From Mycobacterium sp. SMC-2 (lineage in GTDB: Bacteria > Actinomycetota > Actinomycetes > Mycobacteriales > Mycobacteriaceae), in assembly GCF_025263485.1 (NCBI RefSeq), contig NZ_CP079863.1, forward strand, positions 5,394,001-5,458,000: 64,000 bases of DNA, in the 5' to 3' direction. Positions 52,386 to 60,569 of this stretch are shown here, in pieces; within the stretch, counting starts at the first letter, position 1; every line of letters begins with the position of its first letter. The position numbers and the translations under genes are program-made. The notes below the pieces were generated by a model, which saw nothing but the letters and a program-made list of their open reading frames with translations, made no database searches and had not been told where the DNA came from.

Positions 52386-53147
52386 CTATTTCGGCGGAAA
52401 CCGCAATCCCCCGTCGAGCCGAATCACCTCCCCGTTGAGGTAGTCGTTCTCGATGATTGATGCCGCCAACGTCGCATATTCGGCCGCACGGCCCATCCTC
52501 TTCGGGTGCGGGACCTGCGGGCCCCAGTACTTCTCCAGCTCGTCGCCGGCCTTGCCGTACGCAGGGGTAAGGAACGTGCCAGGAGCAATGGTGACGACCC
52601 TGATTCCCAGCGCAGCCAGATCGCGGGCGGCGACCAGGGTCATGCTGACCACCCCGCCTTTGGCGGCGGCGTACGGCACCTGCCCGATCTGGCCCTCGTA
52701 AGCCGCGATGGACGCCGTATTGATGATGACTCCGCGGGTTTCGTTGATCGGCTCATGCCGGGCGATGGCCGCGGCGGACAGTCGCATCACATTGAACACG
52801 GCGGTGAGATAGAACTCGATCGTCGTCTTGAATCCCGCCAGGTCAAGCGGCTTTCCGTCTTTACTGATCAGCCTGCCTCCGCTGGCCGGACCACCATGGG
52901 TGTCGACGGACACGCGTAAGGGTCCGAGCGAGTCGGCTTCGGCGATCGCAGCCGAGACGGATTCTTCGCTGGTGGCATCCGTGCGCACATACCGCACTCC
53001 CAACTCCGATTCCAGCGCCTTGCCCTTCTCGTCGGCCAGATCAGCAATGACAACCTTCGCCCCCGCGCCGTGCAACCTGCGGACGGTAGCCTCGCCGAGG
53101 CCTCCGGCACCCCCGACGACGATCGCAGATCCACCGCTAATGTCCAT
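52386..53147 (-). CDS. SDR-family dehydrogenase (HSD10 / 3-hydroxyacyl-CoA dehydrogenase type II-like)
   Basis: A 253-residue SDR. The nucleotide motif is VGGAGGLG (11-18), catalytic Ser in NTASIAAYEGQIG and YAAAK gives Tyr and Lys. The AAYEGQIGQ segment is the hallmark of the HSD10-type 3-hydroxyacyl-CoA dehydrogenases that also oxidise steroids. ATG at 53147 has GAAGGGAAAAC upstream; a 16-residue longer frame is unsupported. It is monocistronic on the minus strand. It could oxidise the 3-hydroxyacyl-CoA formed by the hydratases in the window. Confidence 0.88.
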   Translation of the reverse strand: MDISGGSAIVVGGAGGLGEATVRRLHGAGAKVVIADLADEKGKALESELGVRYVRTDATSEESVSAAIAEADSLGPLRVSVDTHGGPASGGRLISKDGKPLDLAGFKTTIEFYLTAVFNVMRLSAAAIARHEPINETRGVIINTASIAAYEGQIGQVPYAAAKGGVVSMTLVAARDLAALGIRVVTIAPGTFLTPAYGKAGDELEKYWGPQVPHPKRMGRAAEYATLAASIIENDYLNGEVIRLDGGLRFPPK

Positions 53148-53246
53148 ATTGTTTTCCCTTCTGGTAACGACGCTTTGGTTGTTACGCACGCGCATGGCGG
53201 TTTCTCGGCCCTGCGGCAGGCATGCCGCGAGCGGCCTGAATTGTAT

Positions 53247-53264
53247 AAATAGTTGTCTCAGTCG
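53247..53264 (+). promoter_or_regulatory. Near-copy (16 of 18) of the shared promoter element
   Basis: AAATAGTTGTCTCAGTCG differs at two positions from the copy at 40046-40063. It is oriented toward the P450 gene, 420 bp away, but lies only 100 bp from the divergent SDR gene; the -10 region is GC-rich and unconvincing. It may be a regulator site rather than a working promoter. Confidence 0.4.
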
Positions 53265-53609
53265 ACTTTATCAGGGCCGGTGTTCAATAAGAGAACCCAG
53301 GGGCAAGGATGCAATTTGCGGCGAACCATGACAGTTTGACCGTCGTGCCCGGAAATTCCCGGACACCAACCCTGCGTCGATCCCGGGCATGCTCGATCGA
53401 GCTGAATGGCAGCCATGGTCCAGGAAGGCCGGCTACTCGTCTCCGCCGGCGCCCCCGTAACGGTTCGGAGCTGGTCGTCCATGCTGGCGCAGCCCCGAGG
53501 ACCCGGCCCCGGGGCCCGACCAGCCCTCGCAATCGCCGGCATCTTCATGCGGTTTTCGAAAACTTACCTGGCGTGGCGGCGATGCGGTCTTTCCGCTCGG
53601 TCATGAAAC

Positions 53610-53657
53610 CGCTACCGTTAGCGTTACAGTCAACGACTCGGCTGTAACGGTTACAGC
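53610..53657. promoter_or_regulatory. Operator cluster upstream of P450/ferredoxin
   Basis: CGCTA-N4-TAGCG at 53610-53623 and a strong 17-nt palindrome GCTGTAAC-G-GTTACAGC at 53641-53657 lie just before the ribosome site of the P450 gene at 53684. A further GTTACAG half-site starts at 53623. The cluster fits a dimeric repressor that blocks transcription of the P450 and ferredoxin genes. No regulator gene is adjacent. Confidence 0.6.
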
Positions 53658-53683
53658 CCGCCCTCGCCGCTGAGGAGGATTCA

Positions 53684-54889
53684 GTGACAAAACCGAAGGT
53701 CGTCTTCGATCCGTACTCCGAGGACTACTTCAATAATCCGTTCGATATCTATCGACGGATGCGCGAGGAAGCACCGCTGTATTACGACGAAAAAGAGGAT
53801 TTCTACGCGCTGACGCGGCATGAGGACGTCGCGGCCGCGTTCAAAGACTTCGAGACGTATTCCTCGGCGCGCGGTTGCGACCTGGCGATGGTGCGCCGGG
53901 GCATCCCCCCCGAGCAGAAGTCCATCATCTTCATGGACCCGCCCGAGCACCGACACATGCGCAGCCTGCTCAACAAGGCGTTCACCCCCCGCGCCATTCA
54001 ATCGCAGCGCGAGACGATCATCGAGGTCATCGACAAGTACCTGGGCGCCGCCGACCCCGACCGGTTCGACGTCGTGCAGGACTTCTCCGGACCGTTCCCG
54101 GTCGAGGTCATCACCCGAATGGCAGGGGTGCCGGAGGAGTACCGCCAGCAGGTGCGCCATTGGATCGACACCAGCCTGCATCACGAACCCGGGCAGATTG
54201 AAGTCAGCGAAGCCGGCATGCAGGCCAACATCGAGACGGCGATGTACTACTTCGGCCTCGTGCAGCAGCGACGCGCAGAGCCGCAGGACGACATGATCAG
54301 CAGGCTGATCGCGGCCGAGATCCCCGGCGACGACGGCCAGCTGCGGAAGCTCGACGACATCGAGATCACCGGCTTCGCCACCCTTTTGGGTGGGGCGGGC
54401 GCCGAGACGGTCACCAAGCTGCTCGGTAACGCGGCGGTGATCTTCGCCCGTCACCCCGAGCAGTGGCAGAAGCTGCTCGACGACCGCAATAAGGTCCCCG
54501 GAGCGGTGGAAGAGCTGCTGCGCTACGAGGGGCCGGTGCAGTACAACGTCCGCTACACCCTCCAAGAGGCACACGTCAGTGGCGGGGTCATTCCGCCCGG
54601 CAAACCGGTGTTCCTCTGCGGCGCCGCGGCGAACCGCGACCCGGAGGCCTTCACCGATGCCGACACCTTCGACATCGAGCGCGACCAGACCGAGGCCCAG
54701 CACCTCGGTCTCGGGTACGGGATTCACAGCTGCCTCGGCGCCGCGCTGGCCCGGCTGGAAAGCAGGATCGCGCTGGAGAAACTCCTCGACTTCATGCCGC
54801 GCTACGAGGTGGACTGGGCGGGCTGCAAACGGGTGACCATGCAAAACGTCGCGGGCTGGAAGAGCGTGCCAGTCAAGGTGCTTCGGTGA
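53684..54889 (+). CDS. Cytochrome P450
   Basis: A 401-residue P450. AGAET at 238-242 in the I-helix, ExxR at 277-280 and heme Cys350 in LGYGIHSCLG. GTG start behind GAGGAGG. It is unlike the other three P450s here in the FG region and in its shorter length. It is followed by its own ferredoxin with a 4-nt overlap and is preceded by strong palindromes, so it forms an inducible two-gene unit. The CYP family is not assigned. Confidence 0.93.
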   Translation: MTKPKVVFDPYSEDYFNNPFDIYRRMREEAPLYYDEKEDFYALTRHEDVAAAFKDFETYSSARGCDLAMVRRGIPPEQKSIIFMDPPEHRHMRSLLNKAFTPRAIQSQRETIIEVIDKYLGAADPDRFDVVQDFSGPFPVEVITRMAGVPEEYRQQVRHWIDTSLHHEPGQIEVSEAGMQANIETAMYYFGLVQQRRAEPQDDMISRLIAAEIPGDDGQLRKLDDIEITGFATLLGGAGAETVTKLLGNAAVIFARHPEQWQKLLDDRNKVPGAVEELLRYEGPVQYNVRYTLQEAHVSGGVIPPGKPVFLCGAAANRDPEAFTDADTFDIERDQTEAQHLGLGYGIHSCLGAALARLESRIALEKLLDFMPRYEVDWAGCKRVTMQNVAGWKSVPVKVLR

Positions 54890-55098
54890 AGGGGCGCACG
54901 GTGACAAAGAAGATCCAAGTCGATTGGGACCTGTGCGAGGCCAACGGCGTCTGCATGGGCATCAATCCGGACATCTTTCTCCTGGGAGACGACGACATGC
55001 TGACCGTGTTGCAGGAGGAAGTCACCCCGGAGAACGAGTCGGACGTGCGCGAGGCCGTCCGTCAGTGCCCGCGGCAGGCGATTTCGATCGTGGAGTAA
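54886..55098 (+). CDS. Small ferredoxin, [3Fe-4S] type
   Basis: About 70 residues: Cys17, Asn20 at the position of the missing cluster ligand, Cys23 and Cys61 followed by Pro. It should reduce the P450 encoded just upstream. GTG at 54886 overlaps the P450 stop (GTGA); GTG at 54901, preceded by AAGGGG, is a plausible alternative that removes five residues. The substituted ligand residue (Asn) differs from the Met in the ferredoxin at 6516, so each seems tuned to its own P450. Confidence 0.87.
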   Translation: MKGRTVTKKIQVDWDLCEANGVCMGINPDIFLLGDDDMLTVLQEEVTPENESDVREAVRQCPRQAISIVE

Positions 55099-55446
55099 GC
55101 GCGACCTGCCCTGGGCTGCTGATGAGTTGGTGAGATACTTCCCTCAACGTTGGACGGATGTATAGCATTGGAGCCTGAACTCAACCCGTCAGGGAGTTGA
55201 GCCTGGTCCAGAACCCGTCGCTGATCGGTTCGCTGACCAACCGCCGACCGTGGAGCACGAGGAGCAGCATGGTTAACAAGACCGATGCGAAGCCGTGAAC
55301 ACGGAAGAGGTCCGGCTGACATCGGGTAGAAGGCGAATGCTCTGCTCCGCGTGGGCGATCGACGCTTCGATGCCCTCACACCGTCCATCGTCGCGTTGCT
55401 ACGAGCGGCATTGGCATCCCCTGCGATTGCGAACAAGGAGCGGCTC
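55099..55446. other. 348-bp intergenic region
   Basis: Mostly featureless. CTCAAC-N10-GTTGAG at 55180-55201 is a candidate regulator dyad. A nine-residue frame, ATG at 55270 to TGA at 55299, has a GAGGAG site 4 nt before it and could be a leader or chance. No larger gene is convincing. Confidence 0.4.
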
Positions 55447-56403
55447 ATGCGCGTCGGGTTGATGTTTGGGTCAGACAAAGAGCGTCCTCGCGGCGAGCGG
55501 CTCGCGGGTCTGGTCGCCGATGCGAAGGCGGCCGAGGCGGCCGGATTCGCATCCATGTGGATTCCGCAAGTGCCCGGCTATCTCGATGCGCTGACGGGCA
55601 TCTGCATGCTCGGGAGTGTCACCGAGCGCATCGAGTTCGGTACCGCGGTCGTTCCGGTACAGACGCGGCATCCGGTAGCGATGGCACAGCAGGCGCTGAC
55701 GACACAGCTTGCGTGCGGCGGCCGATTCACGCTCGGCCTTGGCGCGTCGCACCATTGGATCGTGACCGACCAACTGGGGCTGCCATACGAGCGCCCCGCC
55801 GCGCTGGTGCGGGACTACCTTCAGGTACTGGGCGCCGTGTTCGACGGGCCCGGTCGCGCCGACGTCGACAATGCGTCCTTCAGCGTGCACAGCCCCATCG
55901 ACGTCGCCGATCCGATGCCGATGCCCGTCCTGATTGCCGCGCTCGGCCCGCGGATGTTAGAGCTGGCGGCCACCCTCGCTGACGGAACCATTCTGTGGAT
56001 GGCGGACGAGCGCGCCGTCGGTGAATACGTCGTGCCGACGATCAGTGCCGCAGCGGCCGATTCGGGCCGGCCGGCACCTCGCATCGTCGCCGGTGTGCCC
56101 GTCGCGTTGTGCCGCAACGAGGACGCCGCGGCGGTCCGTGCGTACACCAGCCAGGTACTGGGGCATGCGGAGGAGTCGCCCAACTACGTGCGCCTGCTCG
56201 AGCATGGCGACGCCGAGGACGTCGGTGACACGATGGCAGCCGGTGATGAGTCGGCCATCCTCAAGCGGCTGCAGGGATTTCGGGACGCCGGCGTGACCGA
56301 CCTGGCCGCCCGCGTCGTCCCGTTCGGCGACGATGCGGCGTCGCGGCTCGTATCCCGGCTCCGCACACAGGAGTTCCTCGCGAGCATCACCGAGCAACTC
56401 TGA
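55447..56403 (+). CDS. LLM-class oxidoreductase, probably F420-dependent
   Basis: A 318-residue luciferase-like oxidoreductase. It has the N-terminal MRVGLMFGSD, AAEAAGFASMWIPQ near 28-41, and the TLGLGASH segment near 97-104, in the style of mycobacterial F420-dependent enzymes. ATG at 55447 follows AAGGAG by 6 nt; a longer frame beginning at 55351 has no support. It stands alone between the P450/ferredoxin pair and a convergent P450. The substrate is unknown. Confidence 0.87.
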   Translation: MRVGLMFGSDKERPRGERLAGLVADAKAAEAAGFASMWIPQVPGYLDALTGICMLGSVTERIEFGTAVVPVQTRHPVAMAQQALTTQLACGGRFTLGLGASHHWIVTDQLGLPYERPAALVRDYLQVLGAVFDGPGRADVDNASFSVHSPIDVADPMPMPVLIAALGPRMLELAATLADGTILWMADERAVGEYVVPTISAAAADSGRPAPRIVAGVPVALCRNEDAAAVRAYTSQVLGHAEESPNYVRLLEHGDAEDVGDTMAAGDESAILKRLQGFRDAGVTDLAARVVPFGDDAASRLVSRLRTQEFLASITEQL

Positions 56404-56469
56404 CGGGCGCACCCAACGTGGAGATCGTGTCGCCGGATCCGCCGGAGGCCCGCTTGAAGTGTTCGCCGT

Positions 56470-57741
56470 TCAGCCGCAAGGGGTGAACGTGATGTGCAAT
56501 GTGCTCAACCCCCGCAGCAGGAAGGTCGGGTCGTACCGGTACTGGCGGTGTCCGGCCGGTCCGTGCTCGTCCTCACTGATGGCGATGTCGCGCATCCGGT
56601 CAAGCATCCGAGTGAGAGTGACCTGACCTTCCAACCGCGCAAGCGGTGCGCCCGCGCATGAATGGATGCCGCGACCGAACGCGACGTGCTCGCGGACGTT
56701 CTTGCGGTCAGGCCGAAATTCGTTCGGGTTCTCAAATTTACGCGGATCGCGGTTAGCCGCGCCAATGCACAACATCACCACCGTGCCGGCGCGGATGTCA
56801 ACGCCGCCGAGCGTGGTCGTCTTGCGAGCCAACCGGAAATCAACCTTCGTCGGGCTCTCCAGGCGCAACGATTCCTCGACGAAAGCCCCGAGTAGTTTGG
56901 GGTCTTGGCGCAGCTTGTGCTGGAACTCGGGCTGATCGCCCAGAATTCGCACCGCTGAACTGAGCAGTTTGGTGACCGTCTCGTTCCCGGCCGCGAACAA
57001 AAAGGTCGCAGGACGGACAACCTCGAGAAGCTCGGGAGTCGATCCGTCCGGGTACGTCGCTTCCGCCAGTCCGCTCAGCACATCGCCGCGCGGATGACGT
57101 CGCCGGTCGGCGATGTAGGCGCTGAACTTGTCGTCGAGCCACGCGAGCGGATTGATCCCCACCGGCTCACCATCGAGCGTGCCGATTTTGTCGGCCTCCG
57201 CCGCGAGGATCCCCCGAAACTCGTCGCGGTCCTGTTCGGGCACACCCAACAGGTCGGCGATGACAAGCGTGGCGAACGGCTTGGCGTACTGCCCTAGGAA
57301 TTCGCACTCGCCATTGGCGATGAACTCGTCGAGCTGGTGATCCACCAGCCGCCACATGAACTCCTCATTCTCCTTCAGCCGCTTGGGCGTCAGCATCTTG
57401 CTCAGCAGTGACCGCGCGCGCTCATGCGCTGGAGGGTCCATGGTGACCAAGTGTTCGTTGATCGGAAACTCATGGCGGTGCGCCTCGATTTGAGCAGTGA
57501 TGTCGTCGCCCACGGGTTCGAACGGCAACGGAGGGAACGGCCCACCGATGGAATTACACGCCGAGAAAGCATCGTGGTTCTTAAACGCGGCTATGACTTC
57601 CGGATACCCGGTGACGGCTACGACGTCGTGATGGGGTTCGCGAAAGACCGGATTCTGGCTACGCAGGTACTCGAAATATTCGTAGGGGTCCTGGGCGACC
57701 ACCTCATCGAAGAAATAGTCGAGTGCTGCCAGATCGGTCAT
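56470..57741 (-). CDS. Cytochrome P450, paralog of 2044-3306
   Basis: A 423-residue P450, colinear over its length with the P450 at 2044-3306. AGNET at 251-255, ExxR near 290-293 and heme Cys362 in FGRGIHSCAG match in position, and both end in a hydrophobic segment (FLLRGLSTLHI). It precedes a mycofactocin-type SDR in the divergent arrangement with the degenerate Rieske gene. This duplication is part of the pattern linking the two ends of the window. Confidence 0.93.
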   Translation of the reverse strand: MTDLAALDYFFDEVVAQDPYEYFEYLRSQNPVFREPHHDVVAVTGYPEVIAAFKNHDAFSACNSIGGPFPPLPFEPVGDDITAQIEAHRHEFPINEHLVTMDPPAHERARSLLSKMLTPKRLKENEEFMWRLVDHQLDEFIANGECEFLGQYAKPFATLVIADLLGVPEQDRDEFRGILAAEADKIGTLDGEPVGINPLAWLDDKFSAYIADRRRHPRGDVLSGLAEATYPDGSTPELLEVVRPATFLFAAGNETVTKLLSSAVRILGDQPEFQHKLRQDPKLLGAFVEESLRLESPTKVDFRLARKTTTLGGVDIRAGTVVMLCIGAANRDPRKFENPNEFRPDRKNVREHVAFGRGIHSCAGAPLARLEGQVTLTRMLDRMRDIAISEDEHGPAGHRQYRYDPTFLLRGLSTLHITFTPCG

Positions 57742-57801
57742 AACGTCGGGCCTTTCGCTCCGGTGCTCAGCTGACTACAGATTGTGGGATCGAGGATCGC
57801 G

Positions 57802-58641
57802 CTACTTCAGCATCGAGCCCGCATCAACGGTGAGCGTGAGCCCAGTGACGTAGCGCGCTTCATCGGAGGCCAGGAACAGCACCGCATTGCTGATGTCCAC
57901 CGGCTCAACCCAGCCGATTGGCAGCACGTGCATCATCTGAGCGACCACCATCACGTCGTCGAGGGTGGGGTTCTCCAGGTCCGGACGGAAGATTTTCTTC
58001 ATGCCCTCGTTCATGAACAAAGGGGTGTTCACATTGGTCGGGTGCACCGAGTTGACCCGTATGAGGTGCTGACCCAACTCGACGGCGAACGCGCGCATCA
58101 AGCCGACCACACCGTGTTTGGCAGCGATGTAATTGCCCACGTTCGGGTAGGCCTTGAGGCCACCGACGGAACTCGTCAGGATGACCGAGCCACCGCGACC
58201 GCCAGAAAGCAAGTGCGGCACACCGGCTTTCACCGTCTTCCATACGCCGGAGAGGTTGACGTCGATCATATCCTGCCAGTCCTGCTCGCTGGTCTGGTCC
58301 AGCGCTTCGCCACCATTGGCGATACCAGCGTTGGCCACGATGATGTCGAGTCCGCCCAGCTGCTCCACCCCGCTGTCCAGGGCGGCTTTGAGGCCTTCGT
58401 AATCGCGGACATCGACCTCGGCGGTGACAATGCGGCGGTTACAGCCTTTGACCAGATCGGCGGTCTCGGCCAGGTCATCCGGCGTGGCCGGGGCAATCTC
58501 ACTTCTACTGCTGACAGGCTTGCACACATCGATGGCGATGATGTCGGCGCCCTCCTGTGCCAACCGAACCGCATGGCTGCGACCCTGGCCGCGCGCTGCA
58601 CCCGTGATGAACGCGACCTTGCCGTCGACCCGACCGGTCAT
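57802..58641 (-). CDS. Mycofactocin-coupled-type SDR oxidoreductase
   Basis: A 279-residue SDR of the nicotinoprotein type that keeps its NAD bound and passes electrons to mycofactocin. The N-terminal FITGAARGQGRSHAVRLAQE, the insertion after beta-2 (IDVCKPVSSRSE) and YIAAK catalytic pair are typical of that group as I know it. ATG at 58641 has GAGGG just upstream; GTG at 58647 would add two residues. The P450 gene follows 60 nt downstream in the same direction. It probably oxidises an alcohol made by that P450. Confidence 0.85.
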   Translation of the reverse strand: MTGRVDGKVAFITGAARGQGRSHAVRLAQEGADIIAIDVCKPVSSRSEIAPATPDDLAETADLVKGCNRRIVTAEVDVRDYEGLKAALDSGVEQLGGLDIIVANAGIANGGEALDQTSEQDWQDMIDVNLSGVWKTVKAGVPHLLSGGRGGSVILTSSVGGLKAYPNVGNYIAAKHGVVGLMRAFAVELGQHLIRVNSVHPTNVNTPLFMNEGMKKIFRPDLENPTLDDVMVVAQMMHVLPIGWVEPVDISNAVLFLASDEARYVTGLTLTVDAGSMLK

Positions 58642-58683
58642 AACCACCCTCGTCTGTTGTGCAGTTGTATGGCAATCGGCATC

Positions 58684-58702
58684 AGCTTAAGTGTCTTAAG
58701 CT
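58684..58702. promoter_or_regulatory. Perfect 19-nt operator palindrome
   Basis: AGCTTAAG-TGT-CTTAAGCT is an exact 8-3-8 inverted repeat in the middle of the 152-bp space between the mycofactocin-type SDR (minus) and the Rieske-like gene (plus). Its place and perfection fit a regulator site controlling both divergent units. The regulator is unknown. Confidence 0.6.
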
Positions 58703-58793
58703 AGGGTCGTCAACAAAGTGGCGGCGCTTCGTATGGAAGGCCATCGCGAGCCCCGCCGGCGGTTACGTCGGTCTCTAGAGAGGATTAGCGCGC

Positions 58794-59606
58794 ATGGCAG
58801 AGACATTCGTCATCCTCAACGCAGATGGGGCCTTGGCTCGCCAACCGTTCGCGGTGGCGTGTTCAGGCGACATCGGAGACGGCCCTGCCGCCGTGCGCCT
58901 ATTGGGGCGCGATCTGGTGTTATGGCGCAGTCCCGGCGGGAACATCATTGCCGCCCCCGACCTGTGCACGCACAGCAGAGGAATACTGAGCCATGGCCAG
59001 GTCACAGAAGGCCGTCTGGTGTGTCCGAAGCACGGTTGGACGTTCGGCGATGAAGGCCGGTGTGTTGCTAAACCGTCCAATATGCCGATCACGGAAAAAG
59101 CGCATCTGAAGACCTATCCGTGTACCGAGCGATACGGGTTGATCTGGGTATCTCTCGGCGACCCGGCCGCCCCGGTAATCGACATTGCGTGGGATGGGGA
59201 CGAACGGTACCGCAGGACCCACACCGGGGTATCGGTGTGGCGGTCCAACCCGATACAAATCATCGAAGCGCTTCTGGCCGAAGCCGATTCACCGTCCGCG
59301 GACATTACCGCCGAAGTGCCTTTTTGCGTCCGAGAGACCTTGAGGCCAATGGGTGGAGGCCGGCATCATCGCTTGTTGTCGTGCACTCCCATCGATGGCC
59401 GCACATCGCTGGTGACGTCAGTGATATGGAGCAGCCGCGACGACGATGACACCAAGATCACCGACATCGCTACGGCTGACTTGGCTGAACTGAAATCGGT
59501 AAGCGAGGCAGGCGGCATGCGATCGCCCATCGTCGAAATATCCGATCAGGAGGACACGGTCCTTACGGACTGGAAACGGCGACTCGTCGCGTTGGTGGCG
59601 CCGTAG
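58794..59606 (+). CDS. Rieske [2Fe-2S] protein with degenerate mononuclear iron site
   Basis: A 270-residue protein. The Rieske ligands are complete: Cys58, His60, Cys77, His80. The C-terminal part is short compared with oxygenase alpha subunits. Where related oxygenases read IIENFLDvaHfpfvH, this protein reads IIEALLAEADSPSAD (156-170): the Asn, Asp and two His are replaced. It therefore seems unable to bind the catalytic iron. It may be an electron-transfer or regulatory relative. It faces the TetR gene at 59623 and has the 19-nt palindrome upstream. Confidence 0.85.
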   Translation: MAETFVILNADGALARQPFAVACSGDIGDGPAAVRLLGRDLVLWRSPGGNIIAAPDLCTHSRGILSHGQVTEGRLVCPKHGWTFGDEGRCVAKPSNMPITEKAHLKTYPCTERYGLIWVSLGDPAAPVIDIAWDGDERYRRTHTGVSVWRSNPIQIIEALLAEADSPSADITAEVPFCVRETLRPMGGGRHHRLLSCTPIDGRTSLVTSVIWSSRDDDDTKITDIATADLAELKSVSEAGGMRSPIVEISDQEDTVLTDWKRRLVALVAP

Positions 59607-59622
59607 GCATTCGTCCGCGCAA

Positions 59623-60252
59623 TCAACCTCGACCCGGCTGATCAAACTCCAACGACGGGCTGATGCTGGACGTCACCAACTGCAGGAACGGGCGGTACAG
59701 GTCTTGTTTGTCGACGAGACTGTTGAGGGTGACGCCGTCGTTTGTCGCGAGAATCACGCGGGCCAGGTCCGAAGCAGACATTCGCAGCCTGGCGTCCAAT
59801 CGTGCAGCGCTGGTGGTGATGTAGTCGGTCAGCCAACGGACGGTCTCCAGACGCTGTGCGGCAACGCGGTCGCGCGCCTCGGGATTGCGTAGCAGAAACA
59901 GCGTGAACTCGTACTCGAGTATTGCGGCCCGCTGCGCGTCACTGCGGCTGAGTTCACGCCATCGAGTCGCGAGCTCGTCGAGATCAAGATCATCGAATCG
60001 CTGAAGCGATGACATCAGGTCGGCGAATCCGTCGAGGAACCGCTGCCGATGGCGTTCGATGACCGCCAGGAGTAGTTCCTCCTTGCTGCCGAACTGGCTG
60101 TAAATGGCGCCCCGCGTGTAGCCGGCGGCATCGGCGATGTCGACCAAGGACGCGCTCCCAAGCCCCTTCCGCGCCACCAGCTCCTCGGCCGCGTCAAGCA
60201 GCAGGTTGCGAGTGTGCTGCAAACGCCGTTCCTTGGTCCACCGTTCTGTCAT
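59623..60252 (-). CDS. TetR-family regulator, paralog of 5878-6495
   Basis: A 209-residue TetR protein. It matches the regulator at 5878 over its whole length: DIADAAGYTRGAIY in the helix-turn-helix and VIERHRQRFLDGFAD shortly after are shared. ATG at 60252 is 7 nt after an AGAGG site and gives a start matching the paralog. It is divergent from the Rieske gene at 60570, with a degenerate operator pair between them. It probably regulates that gene and itself. Confidence 0.9.
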   Translation of the reverse strand: MTERWTKERRLQHTRNLLLDAAEELVARKGLGSASLVDIADAAGYTRGAIYSQFGSKEELLLAVIERHRQRFLDGFADLMSSLQRFDDLDLDELATRWRELSRSDAQRAAILEYEFTLFLLRNPEARDRVAAQRLETVRWLTDYITTSAARLDARLRMSASDLARVILATNDGVTLNSLVDKQDLYRPFLQLVTSSISPSLEFDQPGRG

Positions 60253-60569
60253 GGCCATTCCTCTCAAGCGATGTGCCGTGGGCGATCCCCTCTGCCGTGC
60301 GATGCCAGTTGCGCCACGAACACGGGGCCGCTCCGCTGCCCCAGCTCGTCTTAAAAAAGTTCAAATACACCCTTGCATCCGCAATGCATATCCGTATGCT
60401 AGTGGTGCGGATCACACCGGAGGACGAAGTACAGCGTCGCGCCCCGGCTCGACATCAACACAGCAAGCCGAAACCGCAGGTCCCCTGCCCGGACGCACAG
60501 GACCTCACGTTTTCGGCTCGCTCGCCAAACGCCACGGGACGATCCCCACCGCGGACCAGGAGGTTACCT
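60253..60569. other. 317-bp divergent intergenic region, TetR / Rieske oxygenase
   Basis: The region holds the operator pair at 60365-60397; the remainder shows no gene, repeat or terminator that can be supported. The in-frame upstream extension of the Rieske gene through this region is not expected to be translated. Confidence 0.6.
60365..60397. promoter_or_regulatory. Operator pair 3, ATAC-N6-GCAT and ATGC-N6-GTAT, 19-bp spacing
   Basis: ATAC-N6-GCAT at 60365-60378 and ATGC-N6-GTAT at 60384-60397 begin 19 bp apart, the same spacing as both pairs upstream of the first TetR module. Each site differs at one half-site base from the perfect palindromes at 5756 and 5810. An overlapping GCATA-N4-TATGC (60386-60399) is also present. 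The site lies between the divergent TetR and Rieske genes. Confidence 0.65.

Larger units (their letters stand above)
53148..53683. other. 536-bp divergent intergenic region, SDR / P450
   Basis: It contains an 18-nt element copy (53247-53264), an imperfect 22-nt palindrome at 53345-53366 (GTGCCCGG...CCGGACAC) and an operator cluster at 53610-53657 next to the P450 gene. No gene is convincing here; a frame at 53309-53647 lacks any family motif. Confidence 0.5.

Noticed and set aside
53258..53548. Overlapping short frames between the SDR and P450 genes
   Set aside because: Neither strand gives a recognisable protein, and the region contains several palindromes instead.
60273..60569. N-terminal extension of the second Rieske oxygenase by 99 residues
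   Set aside because: The sequence is unlike the paralog, crosses the operator pair, and a strong AGGAGG site supports the ATG at 60570.
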